Origin: an uncultured Tateyamaria sp. | GTDB lineage: Bacteria > Pseudomonadota > Alphaproteobacteria > Rhodobacterales > Rhodobacteraceae | Assembly (NCBI RefSeq): GCF_947487805.1 | Contig: NZ_CANKXW010000011.1 | Coordinates: forward strand, 62,001-126,000 | Direction: 5' to 3' | Length of the DNA stretch: 64,000 bases | Part shown: positions 53,080-61,836 of the stretch, piece by piece | Layout: each line of letters starts with the position of its first letter | Position numbering within the stretch: position 1 is the first letter of the stretch | The notes under the pieces: generated by a model | What the model saw: the letters and a program-made list of their open reading frames with translations, nothing else | Database searches by the model: none | Told to the model about the DNA's origin: nothing | Program-made: the position numbers and the translations under genes

Positions 53080-54240
53080 TCACGACGCGACGATCAGGCG
53101 GTCGAGTTTGTGGAAGTGGTAGCTGTCGGCAAATTTCGGTGGCTCGGTTATGTGCAGATTGGGCATTGCCGTGAACAGCATCGGCAGCGCGATCTGCATT
53201 TCCAGCCGCGCCAGCGGCGCGCCGACGCAGAAGTGCAGGCCCCCGCCAAAGGCGACATGCGGGTTCTTTTTGCGGGTCGGGTCGAATTGGTCGGGCCTGT
53301 CAAACACGGCCGGGTCGCGGCCCGCGGCGCCGAGGATCAGCGCGACCTCGTCGCCTGGACCCAGTGTCTGACCCTGCACCTCGATCGGCGCGTAGACGTG
53401 GCGCGTGAACATATGCAGCGGCGGGTCATAGCGCATGACCTCTTCGACGCAGCGCTCGGGGTGGGCAAGGGCGTCTGTGGCACCGTGGTCCACCAGCGCT
53501 TTGACCGCGTTGCCAAGGCTGTGCACCGTTGCCTCGTGCCCGGCATTCAACAGCAGGATGCAGGTGCCGATCATCTCGTCCATGCTCAGGGTCTGGCCAC
53601 CGTCTTCGGCCGCGATCAGTTCGGTGATCAGGTCGTCGCGCGGGTCATTGCGCCGCTCTTCGATATAGCCGCGCAGGAAGGCCGTGAATTCGGCGGCGGC
53701 CGTGTTGGCGGCGTCCTCGATGGCGCGGCTGCGTCCCGCCTGATACATCGCCACCATCGCCGCGGACCAGCGCAGCAGGTCCGGCCCCATCGCCTCCGGC
53801 ACACCCAGAAGGCGGGCGATCACGCGCACCGGCACCAGCTGGCAATAGGCGGGGATCAGGTCGAACGGCCCTTCGGGCAGCCCCGCCAGCAGGTCGGCAC
53901 AGATGGCGCGGATATCCCCCTCCAGCGCCGCAATCCGCCGGGAGGTGAAGGCGTGCAGCACCAGACGCCGCAGGCGCGTGTGTTCGGGCGGCTCCAGCTC
54001 CAGCAGGGAATACCGTTCAACCGCGTCGAAATCCGCCAGATGCGGCGCGGACGCCCCGCGCCCCGGCACCGCCCGCCCCAACCGCCGGTCGCGCAAAAGC
54101 GCGTGCACCGTGGCGTGGTCAAAGGCCGCGTGCATCCCGTACTCCTGCCAATAGACCAGCCCGCCCCGCGCCCGTGCGGCATCGTAAACGGCATAGGGAT
54201 TCTGAACAAAGGCGGGGTCGTGGGGGGACTGCTGCAACAT
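53080..54240 (-). CDS. Cytochrome P450
   Basis: A 386-residue soluble bacterial P450. Heme-ligand Cys338 is in FGGGLHFCVGAPLA, the ExxR pair is Glu267/Arg270, and the I-helix reads AGHEAT (233-238), a variant common in bacterial CYPs. Substrate unknown. No ferredoxin or ferredoxin reductase gene is adjacent; the fpr of this window is 5.5 kb away. ATG at 54240; a TTG two codons earlier is less likely. It is divergent from dctB, 64 bp apart. Confidence 0.93.
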   Translation of the reverse strand: MLQQSPHDPAFVQNPYAVYDAARARGGLVYWQEYGMHAAFDHATVHALLRDRRLGRAVPGRGASAPHLADFDAVERYSLLELEPPEHTRLRRLVLHAFTSRRIAALEGDIRAICADLLAGLPEGPFDLIPAYCQLVPVRVIARLLGVPEAMGPDLLRWSAAMVAMYQAGRSRAIEDAANTAAAEFTAFLRGYIEERRNDPRDDLITELIAAEDGGQTLSMDEMIGTCILLLNAGHEATVHSLGNAVKALVDHGATDALAHPERCVEEVMRYDPPLHMFTRHVYAPIEVQGQTLGPGDEVALILGAAGRDPAVFDRPDQFDPTRKKNPHVAFGGGLHFCVGAPLARLEMQIALPMLFTAMPNLHITEPPKFADSYHFHKLDRLIVAS

Positions 54241-54304
54241 GAGCAAGATGTCTCAGCCCCGCGCCCGCTTGGCAAGCCCCGATGCCCGCGGCTAGGGTGC
54301 GCCC

Positions 54305-56038
54305 ATGACATCGGGTCTTATCAGACGGGTCAGCGTCGTGCTGGGCTTTGTGGCGGTCGTCGCGCTGGCGGCGGCGGGGGTGTGGCGCTATGGCTACTTC
54401 CAGGCGCTGGACCAGCTGTCGCGCCAGGGCGCATCGGACCTCGCCCTCGCCTCGGACCGGCTGACGGGGCAACTGCAACGCTACCGCGAGCTGGCCGTGC
54501 TGGTGGCCGACCACCCGCAAGTGGGGGCCGTGCTCGCAGGCGAGGATGTCGCCGCAGCCGAGGTGCTGCTGCTCGAGATTGCCGACAAGACCGCCGCCGA
54601 GGACATCCGCCTGACCGACGCCACGGGGCACGTCATGGCCTCCGCTCGGCCCACACCCACAGGCGTCGACATCGCCCCGCTGGTCCAGCGCGCAACTCAA
54701 GGCGCGCTCGGCTGGGGCAACGGCAAAACGCCCGCAGGTGCCCGCGTGTTCGCCTATGCCGCCCCGGTGTTCAACGCCCAGTCCAAGGTGCAGGGGGCTG
54801 TGGTCGTCACCGCCAACCTTGCAGGCATCGAATGGGACTGGGTCGGATCGAACCCGGCCGTGTTCTTCACCGACGCGCAAGACCGCGTGTTCATCACCAA
54901 CCGCTCTGAAATCGTGTTCTGGGAACGGCCCGAAAACGCACCGGGCCTTGTGCCTGACACCGGCCCGCCACTGCCCTTCGACAGCTACCAACTGGGCCGT
55001 CACGAAGTCTGGCAAATGGGGTGGGGGCCGTACCTGCCGCAAAACGCGCTGCACCTCGTGCGCGCCCTGCCGGTGATCGGCATGACCGGCGAGGCGCTGG
55101 TGGATGTGGCCCCCGCCCGCCGCCTCGCCACGCTGCAAGCCGCCGCCGTGGCGGGGCTCTGCCTTGCCTTCGGCGCGCTGCTCTTTCTGGCCACCGAACG
55201 CCGCCGCACTCTGGCCGATGCCAACGCGCTGCTGGAACAGCGCGTGGCCGAACGCACCGCCGCCCTGTCCGACACCAATGCCCAGCTCCGCCGCGAGGCC
55301 GAGGAACGCGAAGAGGCGCAAACAGCCCTTGCCCGTGCGCAGGCCGACCTCGTGCAGGCGGGCAAACTGTCGGCGCTGGGCCAGATGAGCGCGGGCCTCA
55401 GCCACGAATTGAACCAACCGCTTATGGCGATCCAGACCTATGCCGAAAACGGCAAACAGTTCCTCGCCAAATCGAAACCCGACCGGGCGGGTGAAAACCT
55501 GGGCCGCATCGCCGACATGGCCCACCGCATGGGCCGCATCATCAAGAACCTGCGCGCCTTTGCCCGGCAGGAAAGCGAACCGGCCGTGCGCGTCGATCTG
55601 GTCGCCGTGGTGCAAAGTGCCGTTGAACTGACCATGCCCCGCATCCGGCGCGAGGATGTGACGCTTGACCTCGATCTGCCCGACACGCCCGTCTGGGTTT
55701 CGGGGGGCGAGGTGCGGCTGGGGCAGGTCTTTGTCAACCTGATCTCCAACGCGGTGGACGCCATGGCGGGCACCGACACGCGCCGCCTGACCCTGTCGGT
55801 CGCGGGGGCCTCCGTCACCATCCGCGACACCGGGCCGGGCATCGCCGTGCCCGACCGCGTGTTTGACCCGTTCTATTCCACCAAAGAGGTCGGCGCCTCC
55901 GAAGGCATGGGGCTGGGCTTGTCGATCTCCTACGGCATCGTCCAAAGCTTTGGCGGCGAGATCCGTGGCGGCAACAGCGATCAGGGCGCGGAATTCACCG
56001 TCGAACTTCTGCCATGGACAGAAAGGGACGCGGCATGA
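54305..56038 (+). CDS. dctB: C4-dicarboxylate sensor histidine kinase
   Basis: A 577-residue sensor kinase. Membrane segments at about 10-28 and 275-297 enclose a periplasmic sensor domain of about 245 residues, like DctB double-PAS sensors. A coiled coil (about 298-350) leads to the HisKA domain with phospho-acceptor His367 (GLSHELNQPLMAIQTY), and the ATPase domain has NLISNAVDAM, DTGPGI and GLGLSISYGIV. Overlaps dctD (ATGA) and precedes dctPQM, so it should sense C4-dicarboxylates. Confidence 0.93.
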   Translation: MTSGLIRRVSVVLGFVAVVALAAAGVWRYGYFQALDQLSRQGASDLALASDRLTGQLQRYRELAVLVADHPQVGAVLAGEDVAAAEVLLLEIADKTAAEDIRLTDATGHVMASARPTPTGVDIAPLVQRATQGALGWGNGKTPAGARVFAYAAPVFNAQSKVQGAVVVTANLAGIEWDWVGSNPAVFFTDAQDRVFITNRSEIVFWERPENAPGLVPDTGPPLPFDSYQLGRHEVWQMGWGPYLPQNALHLVRALPVIGMTGEALVDVAPARRLATLQAAAVAGLCLAFGALLFLATERRRTLADANALLEQRVAERTAALSDTNAQLRREAEEREEAQTALARAQADLVQAGKLSALGQMSAGLSHELNQPLMAIQTYAENGKQFLAKSKPDRAGENLGRIADMAHRMGRIIKNLRAFARQESEPAVRVDLVAVVQSAVELTMPRIRREDVTLDLDLPDTPVWVSGGEVRLGQVFVNLISNAVDAMAGTDTRRLTLSVAGASVTIRDTGPGIAVPDRVFDPFYSTKEVGASEGMGLGLSISYGIVQSFGGEIRGGNSDQGAEFTVELLPWTERDAA

Positions 56039-57264
56039 CCGTTCAGGTGCTGGTGGTCGATGATGACGCCGCCGTGCGCGACGCACTGGCGCAAACGCTG
56101 GAACTGGCGGATTACGTACCCATCACAGCGGCCTCTTTCGTGGTGGCCAAGGATCATATCACCCGCGACTTTGACGGCGTGATCCTGTCGGACATCCGCA
56201 TGCCGGGCCGCGACGGGTTCCACCTGCTGGCCCACACGCGCAAAGTCGATGGCGACCTGCCGGTGATCCTGCTCACCGGCGAAGGCGACATTCCCATGGC
56301 CGTGCAGGCGATGCGCGAGGGCGCCTTTGGCTTCCTCGAAAAACCTTGCGCGCCCAGTGACTTGCTGTCCGTTCTTCAACGCGCGCTCAAATCCCGTGCG
56401 CTGGTGCTGGAAAACCGCCGCCTGCGCAAACTGGTAGAAAGCGGCGATCCCGCCTCGCGCATGCTCTTTGGCACCTCCGATCTGGCCGACGGCTTGCGCG
56501 CCCGCGTCCGGCTGGTTGCCCCGCTGGAAACAGAGGTGCTGGTGACCGGCGCGCCCGGCACCGGTATTTCCAAGGTGGCCGAGGTCATCCACCTGTCCTC
56601 GCTCCGGTCCAAGGCCGCCTTTGTCAAACGCGCGGCCAGCGATCTGCGGCCCAAGGCGCTGGCCGAAGCAATCAAGGAGGCCGAGGGCGGCAGTCTCTTT
56701 CTCGACGAGATCACCCATCTGCCCGCCGCCAGCCAATTGGCCCTGCTCGAGGCGCTGGAGGCAGGCTGCGATGCGCGCCTCATCGCGGGCAGCAACCGCG
56801 ACCTTGCCGCTGCGGTCGAGGCGGGCGCGCTCAATGCCGATCTCTACTACCGGATCGAGGTCATGCCCGTCCGCATTCCTTCGGTGGGCGAACGCCCCGA
56901 GGATATCCCCGTGCTCTTCCGTCACTATGTCGCGCAGGCCGCCGAACAGGCGGGTCTGACCCCGCCCGAAATCGGCCCCGACCACATGGCCGCGCTGATG
57001 GCGCAGGACTGGCCCGGCAATGCGCGGTCGTTGATGAGTGCGGCGATGCGCTTCGTGCTGGGCATGCCCGAGGACGCGGCGCAGGCCGCCGATCAGGGCC
57101 TTGCGGAACAGATGGCGCGGGTGGAACGGTCCTTGCTTATTGCCGCGCTGGGGCGACAGAACGGCCACGCCAGCGCCGCCGCACAGGCCCTGCAACTGCC
57201 GCGCAAGACCTTCTACGACAAGCTCAAGCGCTACGGGATTCGGGCCGAGGACTACCGGCGCTAA
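56035..57264 (+). CDS. dctD: DctD-like response regulator with degenerate AAA+ domain
   Basis: A 409-residue response regulator. Receiver domain (1-120) intact: Asp9/Asp10, phospho-acceptor Asp53, Lys103. The central AAA+ domain is degenerate: Walker A reads GAPGTGIS (172-179) with Ile in place of Lys178, and about 25 residues that should carry the sigma54-contacting GAFTGA loop are missing between 200 and 218. Walker B (LFLDE, 221-225) remains. The C-terminal Fis-type HTH (about 368-405) is complete. It should bind DNA but probably cannot activate sigma54 RNA polymerase. Paired palindromes follow its stop codon. Confidence 0.93.
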   Translation: MTVQVLVVDDDAAVRDALAQTLELADYVPITAASFVVAKDHITRDFDGVILSDIRMPGRDGFHLLAHTRKVDGDLPVILLTGEGDIPMAVQAMREGAFGFLEKPCAPSDLLSVLQRALKSRALVLENRRLRKLVESGDPASRMLFGTSDLADGLRARVRLVAPLETEVLVTGAPGTGISKVAEVIHLSSLRSKAAFVKRAASDLRPKALAEAIKEAEGGSLFLDEITHLPAASQLALLEALEAGCDARLIAGSNRDLAAAVEAGALNADLYYRIEVMPVRIPSVGERPEDIPVLFRHYVAQAAEQAGLTPPEIGPDHMAALMAQDWPGNARSLMSAAMRFVLGMPEDAAQAADQGLAEQMARVERSLLIAALGRQNGHASAAAQALQLPRKTFYDKLKRYGIRAEDYRR

Positions 57265-57290
57265 CACTGTGCGGAAATCCGCACAGTGTT
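57263..57290. promoter_or_regulatory. DctD operator candidate, site 1
   Basis: A perfect 13-bp inverted repeat (arms AACACTGTGCGGA and TCCGCACAGTGTT) around AA, core TGCGGAAATCCGCA. It begins within the dctD stop codon, about 220 bp before dctP. Confidence 0.65.
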
Positions 57291-57300
57291 GCGTGGTGCC

Positions 57301-57316
57301 GTGCGGAATTCCGCAC
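57301..57316. promoter_or_regulatory. DctD operator candidate, site 2
   Basis: A perfect 16-bp palindrome GTGCGGAATTCCGCAC with the same core as site 1. Centre-to-centre spacing is 32 bp, three helical turns, suggesting cooperative binding upstream of dctP. Confidence 0.65.
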
Positions 57317-57456
57317 ATGTAAGCGATAGATGGCGGCGATAGAGGGTGAAGTTCTGTAACTAAGGTGCTGTTTTTGAATAATTTTTATTTGTTTTTCAGA
57401 CCTTTCGAAGAACTTAATGCTGCACCCACCGCGCGGTCTGCTTTTATGTGGCGGCC

Positions 57457-57472
57457 TGTCCCCGCGGGGACA
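57457..57472 (+). promoter_or_regulatory. Perfect palindrome in the dctP leader
   Basis: TGTCCCCGCGGGGACA, perfectly symmetric, 35 bp before the dctP start. It could form a leader hairpin in the mRNA or be a protein site; there is no T tract. Confidence 0.35.
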
Positions 57473-57507
57473 AACGGTTTCACAACATTTCTCTGGGAGG
57501 AGACATT

Positions 57508-58506
57508 ATGAAATTTTTGACCGCTGCCGCCCTGGCCCTGACCGTCAGCGCGGGCGCCGTTGCCGCCGCCTGCGACTCCGGCGAGATCGTGATCAAGTTC
57601 AGCCACGTGACCAACACCGACAAGCACCCCAAGGGGATCGCCGCCACGTTGCTGCAAACCCGCGTGAACGAAGAGATGAACGGCACCGCCTGCATGGAAG
57701 TGTTCCCGAACTCGACGCTCTACAACGATGACCAGGTTCTCGAGGCGCTGCTGCAAGGCGACGTTCAACTGGCCGCGCCGTCGCTGTCCAAGTTCGAGCA
57801 GTTCACCAAGCAGTTCCGCATCTTCGACCTGCCGTTCATGTTCTCCGACATCAATGCGGTTGACGCGTTCCAGGCCTCCGAGACAGGCCAGGCGATGAAG
57901 GAATCGATGACTCGCCGCGGTCTGCTCGGGCTGGCATTCTGGCACAACGGGATGAAGCAGATGTCGGCCAACAAGCCGCTGATGTCGCCCTCGGATGCCA
58001 GCGGCCTGAAGTTCCGCGTGCAGAACTCCGACGTGCTCAAGGCGCAGATGGCGGCCCTGGGTGGTTCGCCCCAGCCGATGGCCTTCTCCGAAGTCTATGG
58101 CGCGCTGCAGACCGGCGTTGTGGACGGGCAGGAAAACACCTGGTCCAACATCTACGGCCGCAAGTTCTTTGAAGTGCAGGACGGCGTGACCGAAACCAAC
58201 CACGGCATCATCGACTATCTCGTCGTGACCTCGGTCGACTTCTGGGACAGCCTCGAAGATGACACCCGCACGCAGCTGGCCACGATCATCGAAGAGGTGA
58301 CCGAGACGCGCAACAGCGAGGCCACCGCCGTGAACGCAAGCGCCAAGCAGGCGATCATCGACGCGGGCGGCACCGTGCGTCAGCTCACGCCAGAGCAGCG
58401 CGCCGAGTGGGTGGCCGTGATGAAGCCCGTCTGGGACCAGTTCAAGGACGACGTGGGCCAGGAAAACATCGACGCCGCTCAGGCGATCAACGCCGCCACC
58501 AACTAA
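57508..58506 (+). CDS. dctP: TRAP C4-dicarboxylate substrate-binding protein
   Basis: A 332-residue periplasmic solute-binding protein of a TRAP transporter. Signal peptide MKFLTAAALALTVSAGAVAA. DctP-family signatures: KFSHVTNTDKHPKG, the Arg/Asn substrate region KFRVQNSDVLKAQMAALGG, and VDGQENTWSNI, where the conserved Arg and Asn bind the carboxylate. A GGGAGGA site precedes the start. Next to dctBD, so C4-dicarboxylates (succinate, fumarate, malate) are the likely ligands. Confidence 0.95.
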   Translation: MKFLTAAALALTVSAGAVAAACDSGEIVIKFSHVTNTDKHPKGIAATLLQTRVNEEMNGTACMEVFPNSTLYNDDQVLEALLQGDVQLAAPSLSKFEQFTKQFRIFDLPFMFSDINAVDAFQASETGQAMKESMTRRGLLGLAFWHNGMKQMSANKPLMSPSDASGLKFRVQNSDVLKAQMAALGGSPQPMAFSEVYGALQTGVVDGQENTWSNIYGRKFFEVQDGVTETNHGIIDYLVVTSVDFWDSLEDDTRTQLATIIEEVTETRNSEATAVNASAKQAIIDAGGTVRQLTPEQRAEWVAVMKPVWDQFKDDVGQENIDAAQAINAATN

Positions 58507-58517
58507 GGCTGGCACCA

Positions 58518-58557
58518 GGGTCCGGCGGCACATGCCCGCCGGACCCGTTCTCATTTT
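58518..58557 (+). terminator. Attenuator-type hairpin between dctP and dctQ
   Basis: A perfect 11-bp stem (GGGTCCGGCGG/CCGCCGGACCC, 7-nt loop) followed by a T-rich stretch, 11 bp after dctP. Such a partial terminator would leave the binding protein in excess over the membrane subunits. Confidence 0.7.
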
Positions 58558-58585
58558 CTGAACATTGCGGGGAAAGGGCAGGACC

Positions 58586-59275
58586 ATGGCAGGCGCTTAT
58601 GATCCGGGCACCGGGTTTGGCCGTTGGGTCAACGAAATCGAAGAGACGGCCATTGCCATCCTTCTGGCACTCATGACCTTGATAACATTCATCAATGTCG
58701 TGTTGCGCTATGGCTATAACACTGGCCTGATCTGGGGGCTGGAGATGGTGACGTTCCTCTTTGCCTGGCTCGTCCTCTTTGGCGTCAGCTATGCGGTCAA
58801 GGTCACCGCGAACCTCGGCGTGGACGCGGTCATCAACCTGTTTTCCCCGGCCACACGCCGCATCATCGCGCTGGTCGCGGGTGCGATCTGCATCGGCTAT
58901 GCCTTCCTCGTGTTCAAAGGCGCGTGGGACTACTGGGCCAATTTCGCCAACCTGCCGCAGACCACAGGCCGCTGGTTCCCGACCGGGTTCGAAGAGATGA
59001 AGCGGTCGTCCTATCGCGGCTGGTACGAGACGGTCGATATTCCGCATCCCGTCTGGCTGAAATGGATCGAGCCGCTGATGAACGAGGGCGAGGCCTATGA
59101 AAAGATCCCGCGCTTCATCCCCTATTTCATCCTGCCGTTTGGCATGGGGCTACTGCTGTTTCGCTTTGTCCAGGCGGCGGTGCGGGTCTGGAAGGGCCAG
59201 GCCACAAGCCTGATCGTGAGCCACGAGGCCGAAGATGCGATCGAAGACGTCAAACACATGAACGAAGGCGACTAA
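58586..59275 (+). CDS. dctQ: TRAP transporter small membrane subunit
   Basis: A 229-residue DctQ subunit with about four membrane segments (24-45, 52-75, 92-113, 177-203). The segment between the third and fourth (about 115-175) is longer than in the smallest DctQ proteins. Pairs with DctM. Followed 3 bp later by dctM. Confidence 0.92.
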   Translation: MAGAYDPGTGFGRWVNEIEETAIAILLALMTLITFINVVLRYGYNTGLIWGLEMVTFLFAWLVLFGVSYAVKVTANLGVDAVINLFSPATRRIIALVAGAICIGYAFLVFKGAWDYWANFANLPQTTGRWFPTGFEEMKRSSYRGWYETVDIPHPVWLKWIEPLMNEGEAYEKIPRFIPYFILPFGMGLLLFRFVQAAVRVWKGQATSLIVSHEAEDAIEDVKHMNEGD

Positions 59276-59278
59276 ACC

Positions 59279-60820
59279 ATGGAAGTTGCAATTCTTTTTG
59301 CCCTCGTTGTGGGGATGATGCTGATCGGCGTGCCGATTGCCATCTCGCTGGGGATGTCCTCGATCATCTTCCTGCTGGTGCTGAGCGACACCTCGCTCGC
59401 CTCTATCGCGCAGACGCTGTTCCAGGCGATGGCGGGGCACTATACGCTGCTGGCGATCCCGTTTTTCATCCTCGCCTCGACGTTCATGTCGACCGGCGGT
59501 GTCGCCAAGCGGATCATCCGGTTTTCCATTGCCGTTGTCGGGCATTTCCCCGGCGGTCTGGCGATTGCGGGCGTGTTCGCCTGCATGATGTTCGCGGCCC
59601 TGTCCGGGTCCAGCCCGGCCACGGTGGTGGCCATCGGGTCCATCGTGATCGCGGGCATGCGGCAGGTGGGGTATTCCAAGGACTTTGCCGCCGGTGTCAT
59701 CGCCAATGCGGGCACGCTGGGTATCCTGATCCCGCCCTCTATCGTGATGGTTGTCTATGCGTCAGCGACGGACGTGTCCGTGGGGCGGATGTTTTTGGCC
59801 GGGGTCATTCCGGGCCTGATGGCGGGATCCATGCTGATGATCACCATCTATGCCATCGCCAAGGTCCGCAATCTGCCCAAGGGCGATTGGCTGGGCTGGG
59901 GTGAGGTGGGTGCGTCGGCGGCGGCGGCCTCGGGCGGTTTGTTCCTGATCATCATCATTCTGGGCGGCATCTATGGCGGTATCTTTACCCCCACCGAGGC
60001 GGCGGCGGTCGCAGCGGTCTATTCCTTTTTGATTGCCAGTTTCATCTATCGTGACATGGGGCCGTTTTCGAAAACCGCGCCCGCGGCGGGGAATTTCACC
60101 GGCATCACCCTGATGGGGGGCGTCGCGGTGGGCATCCTTTTGTGGCTGGTCACGGGCGGGGCCGTGGATCTGACCACATCCGTTCTGATCGGGTTCGTTG
60201 TCGCGGCGGTTGGTGCGGTGGCCGAGCGCATGTTGCGCGGGCTGGATGTGAACCCCGTGGCCATCGGCAAGGATCTGGCGCGGATGCCGCTGGCGCTGGT
60301 GCACCGCGACACGAAGAACGCGTTTTTCGAGGCCGGCAAGCTGACCGTGACGTTGATGTTCATCATCGCCAATGCGTTGATCCTGAAGCATGTTCTGACT
60401 GATGAGCAGATCCCGCAGCAGATTGCGGGCGCGATGCTGGATGCGGGCTTTGGCCCCGTCGTGTTCCTGATCATCGTGAACGTCATCCTGCTGATCGGGG
60501 GGCAGTTCATGGAGCCGTCGGGCTTGCTGGTCATCGTGGCGCCGCTGGTGTTTCCGATTGCCATCGAGCTGGGGATCGATCCCATCCATCTGGGCATCAT
60601 CATGGTGGTGAACATGGAGATCGGGATGATCACGCCGCCTGTGGGTCTGAACCTGTTCGTGACCTCAGGCGTGGCGGGGATGCCGATGATGCGGGTGGTG
60701 AAAGCAGCACTGCCGTTCCTGGCTGTGCTCTTCGTGTTCCTGATCATGGTGACCTATATTCCGGCCATATCGCTGTGGTTGCCGACGCTGATGATGGGGC
60801 CGGAGATAATCGTGCAGTAG
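59279..60820 (+). CDS. dctM: TRAP transporter large permease subunit
   Basis: A 513-residue DctM, the sodium-coupled permease of the TRAP system. Signatures: GVPIAISLGMSS, the GSSPATVVAIGSIV region, GTLGILIPPSIVMVVYA, and NMEIGMITPPVGLNLFV. It is longer than a typical DctM of about 430 residues because of an insertion of roughly 75-80 residues near 260-350 that includes two extra hydrophobic stretches. It forms the dctPQM operon with the upstream genes. Confidence 0.94.
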   Translation: MEVAILFALVVGMMLIGVPIAISLGMSSIIFLLVLSDTSLASIAQTLFQAMAGHYTLLAIPFFILASTFMSTGGVAKRIIRFSIAVVGHFPGGLAIAGVFACMMFAALSGSSPATVVAIGSIVIAGMRQVGYSKDFAAGVIANAGTLGILIPPSIVMVVYASATDVSVGRMFLAGVIPGLMAGSMLMITIYAIAKVRNLPKGDWLGWGEVGASAAAASGGLFLIIIILGGIYGGIFTPTEAAAVAAVYSFLIASFIYRDMGPFSKTAPAAGNFTGITLMGGVAVGILLWLVTGGAVDLTTSVLIGFVVAAVGAVAERMLRGLDVNPVAIGKDLARMPLALVHRDTKNAFFEAGKLTVTLMFIIANALILKHVLTDEQIPQQIAGAMLDAGFGPVVFLIIVNVILLIGGQFMEPSGLLVIVAPLVFPIAIELGIDPIHLGIIMVVNMEIGMITPPVGLNLFVTSGVAGMPMMRVVKAALPFLAVLFVFLIMVTYIPAISLWLPTLMMGPEIIVQ

Positions 60821-60880
60821 GTATGTGGTTTGCGCGGCGCGTTTTTTGAAAATGACGCGCTGCGCGCGACACGATGTTCA

Positions 60881-61010
60881 GGGGGGCGCTGCCCCCCGCG
60901 AATAAAGTGAAAGGGGGGCGCTGCCCCCCGCGATTAAAGTGAAAGGGGGGCGCTGCCCCCCTTGGCGCTATGCGCGCCATCCCCCCGAGGTATTTGCGGC
61001 GAAAGGAAGA

Positions 61011-61015
<5 letters not shown>
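60881..61015 (+). repeat. Triple hairpin repeat plus conserved tail between dctM and tpiA
   Basis: Three tandem units with exact 32-bp spacing (60881, 60913, 60945), each beginning GGGGGGC-GCT-GCCCCCC (7-bp stem). After the third comes a tail at 60981-61015 (CCCCCCGAGGTATTT, GAAAGGAAGATC) closely matching the tail at 39794-39828. The tail reaches the tpiA stop codon. Confidence 0.75.
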
Positions 61016-61742
<727 letters not shown>

Positions 61743-61836
61743 GCGTGCCCTCGTTTGGTGATGTGCGATGTGGGTTGGTCCTAGCATCGGGGACGCGGCT
61801 GCGCTAGGGCGTGGCGAAACGAATGGAGGGCGGGGG

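Noticed and set aside
57317-57507. Sigma54 promoter for dctP
   Set aside because: No TGGCAC-N5-TTGC pattern could be found, and DctD lacks GAFTGA.
60881-60976. Tandem 32-bp units as a CRISPR array
   Set aside because: Repeats are contiguous with no unique spacers and no cas genes are present.
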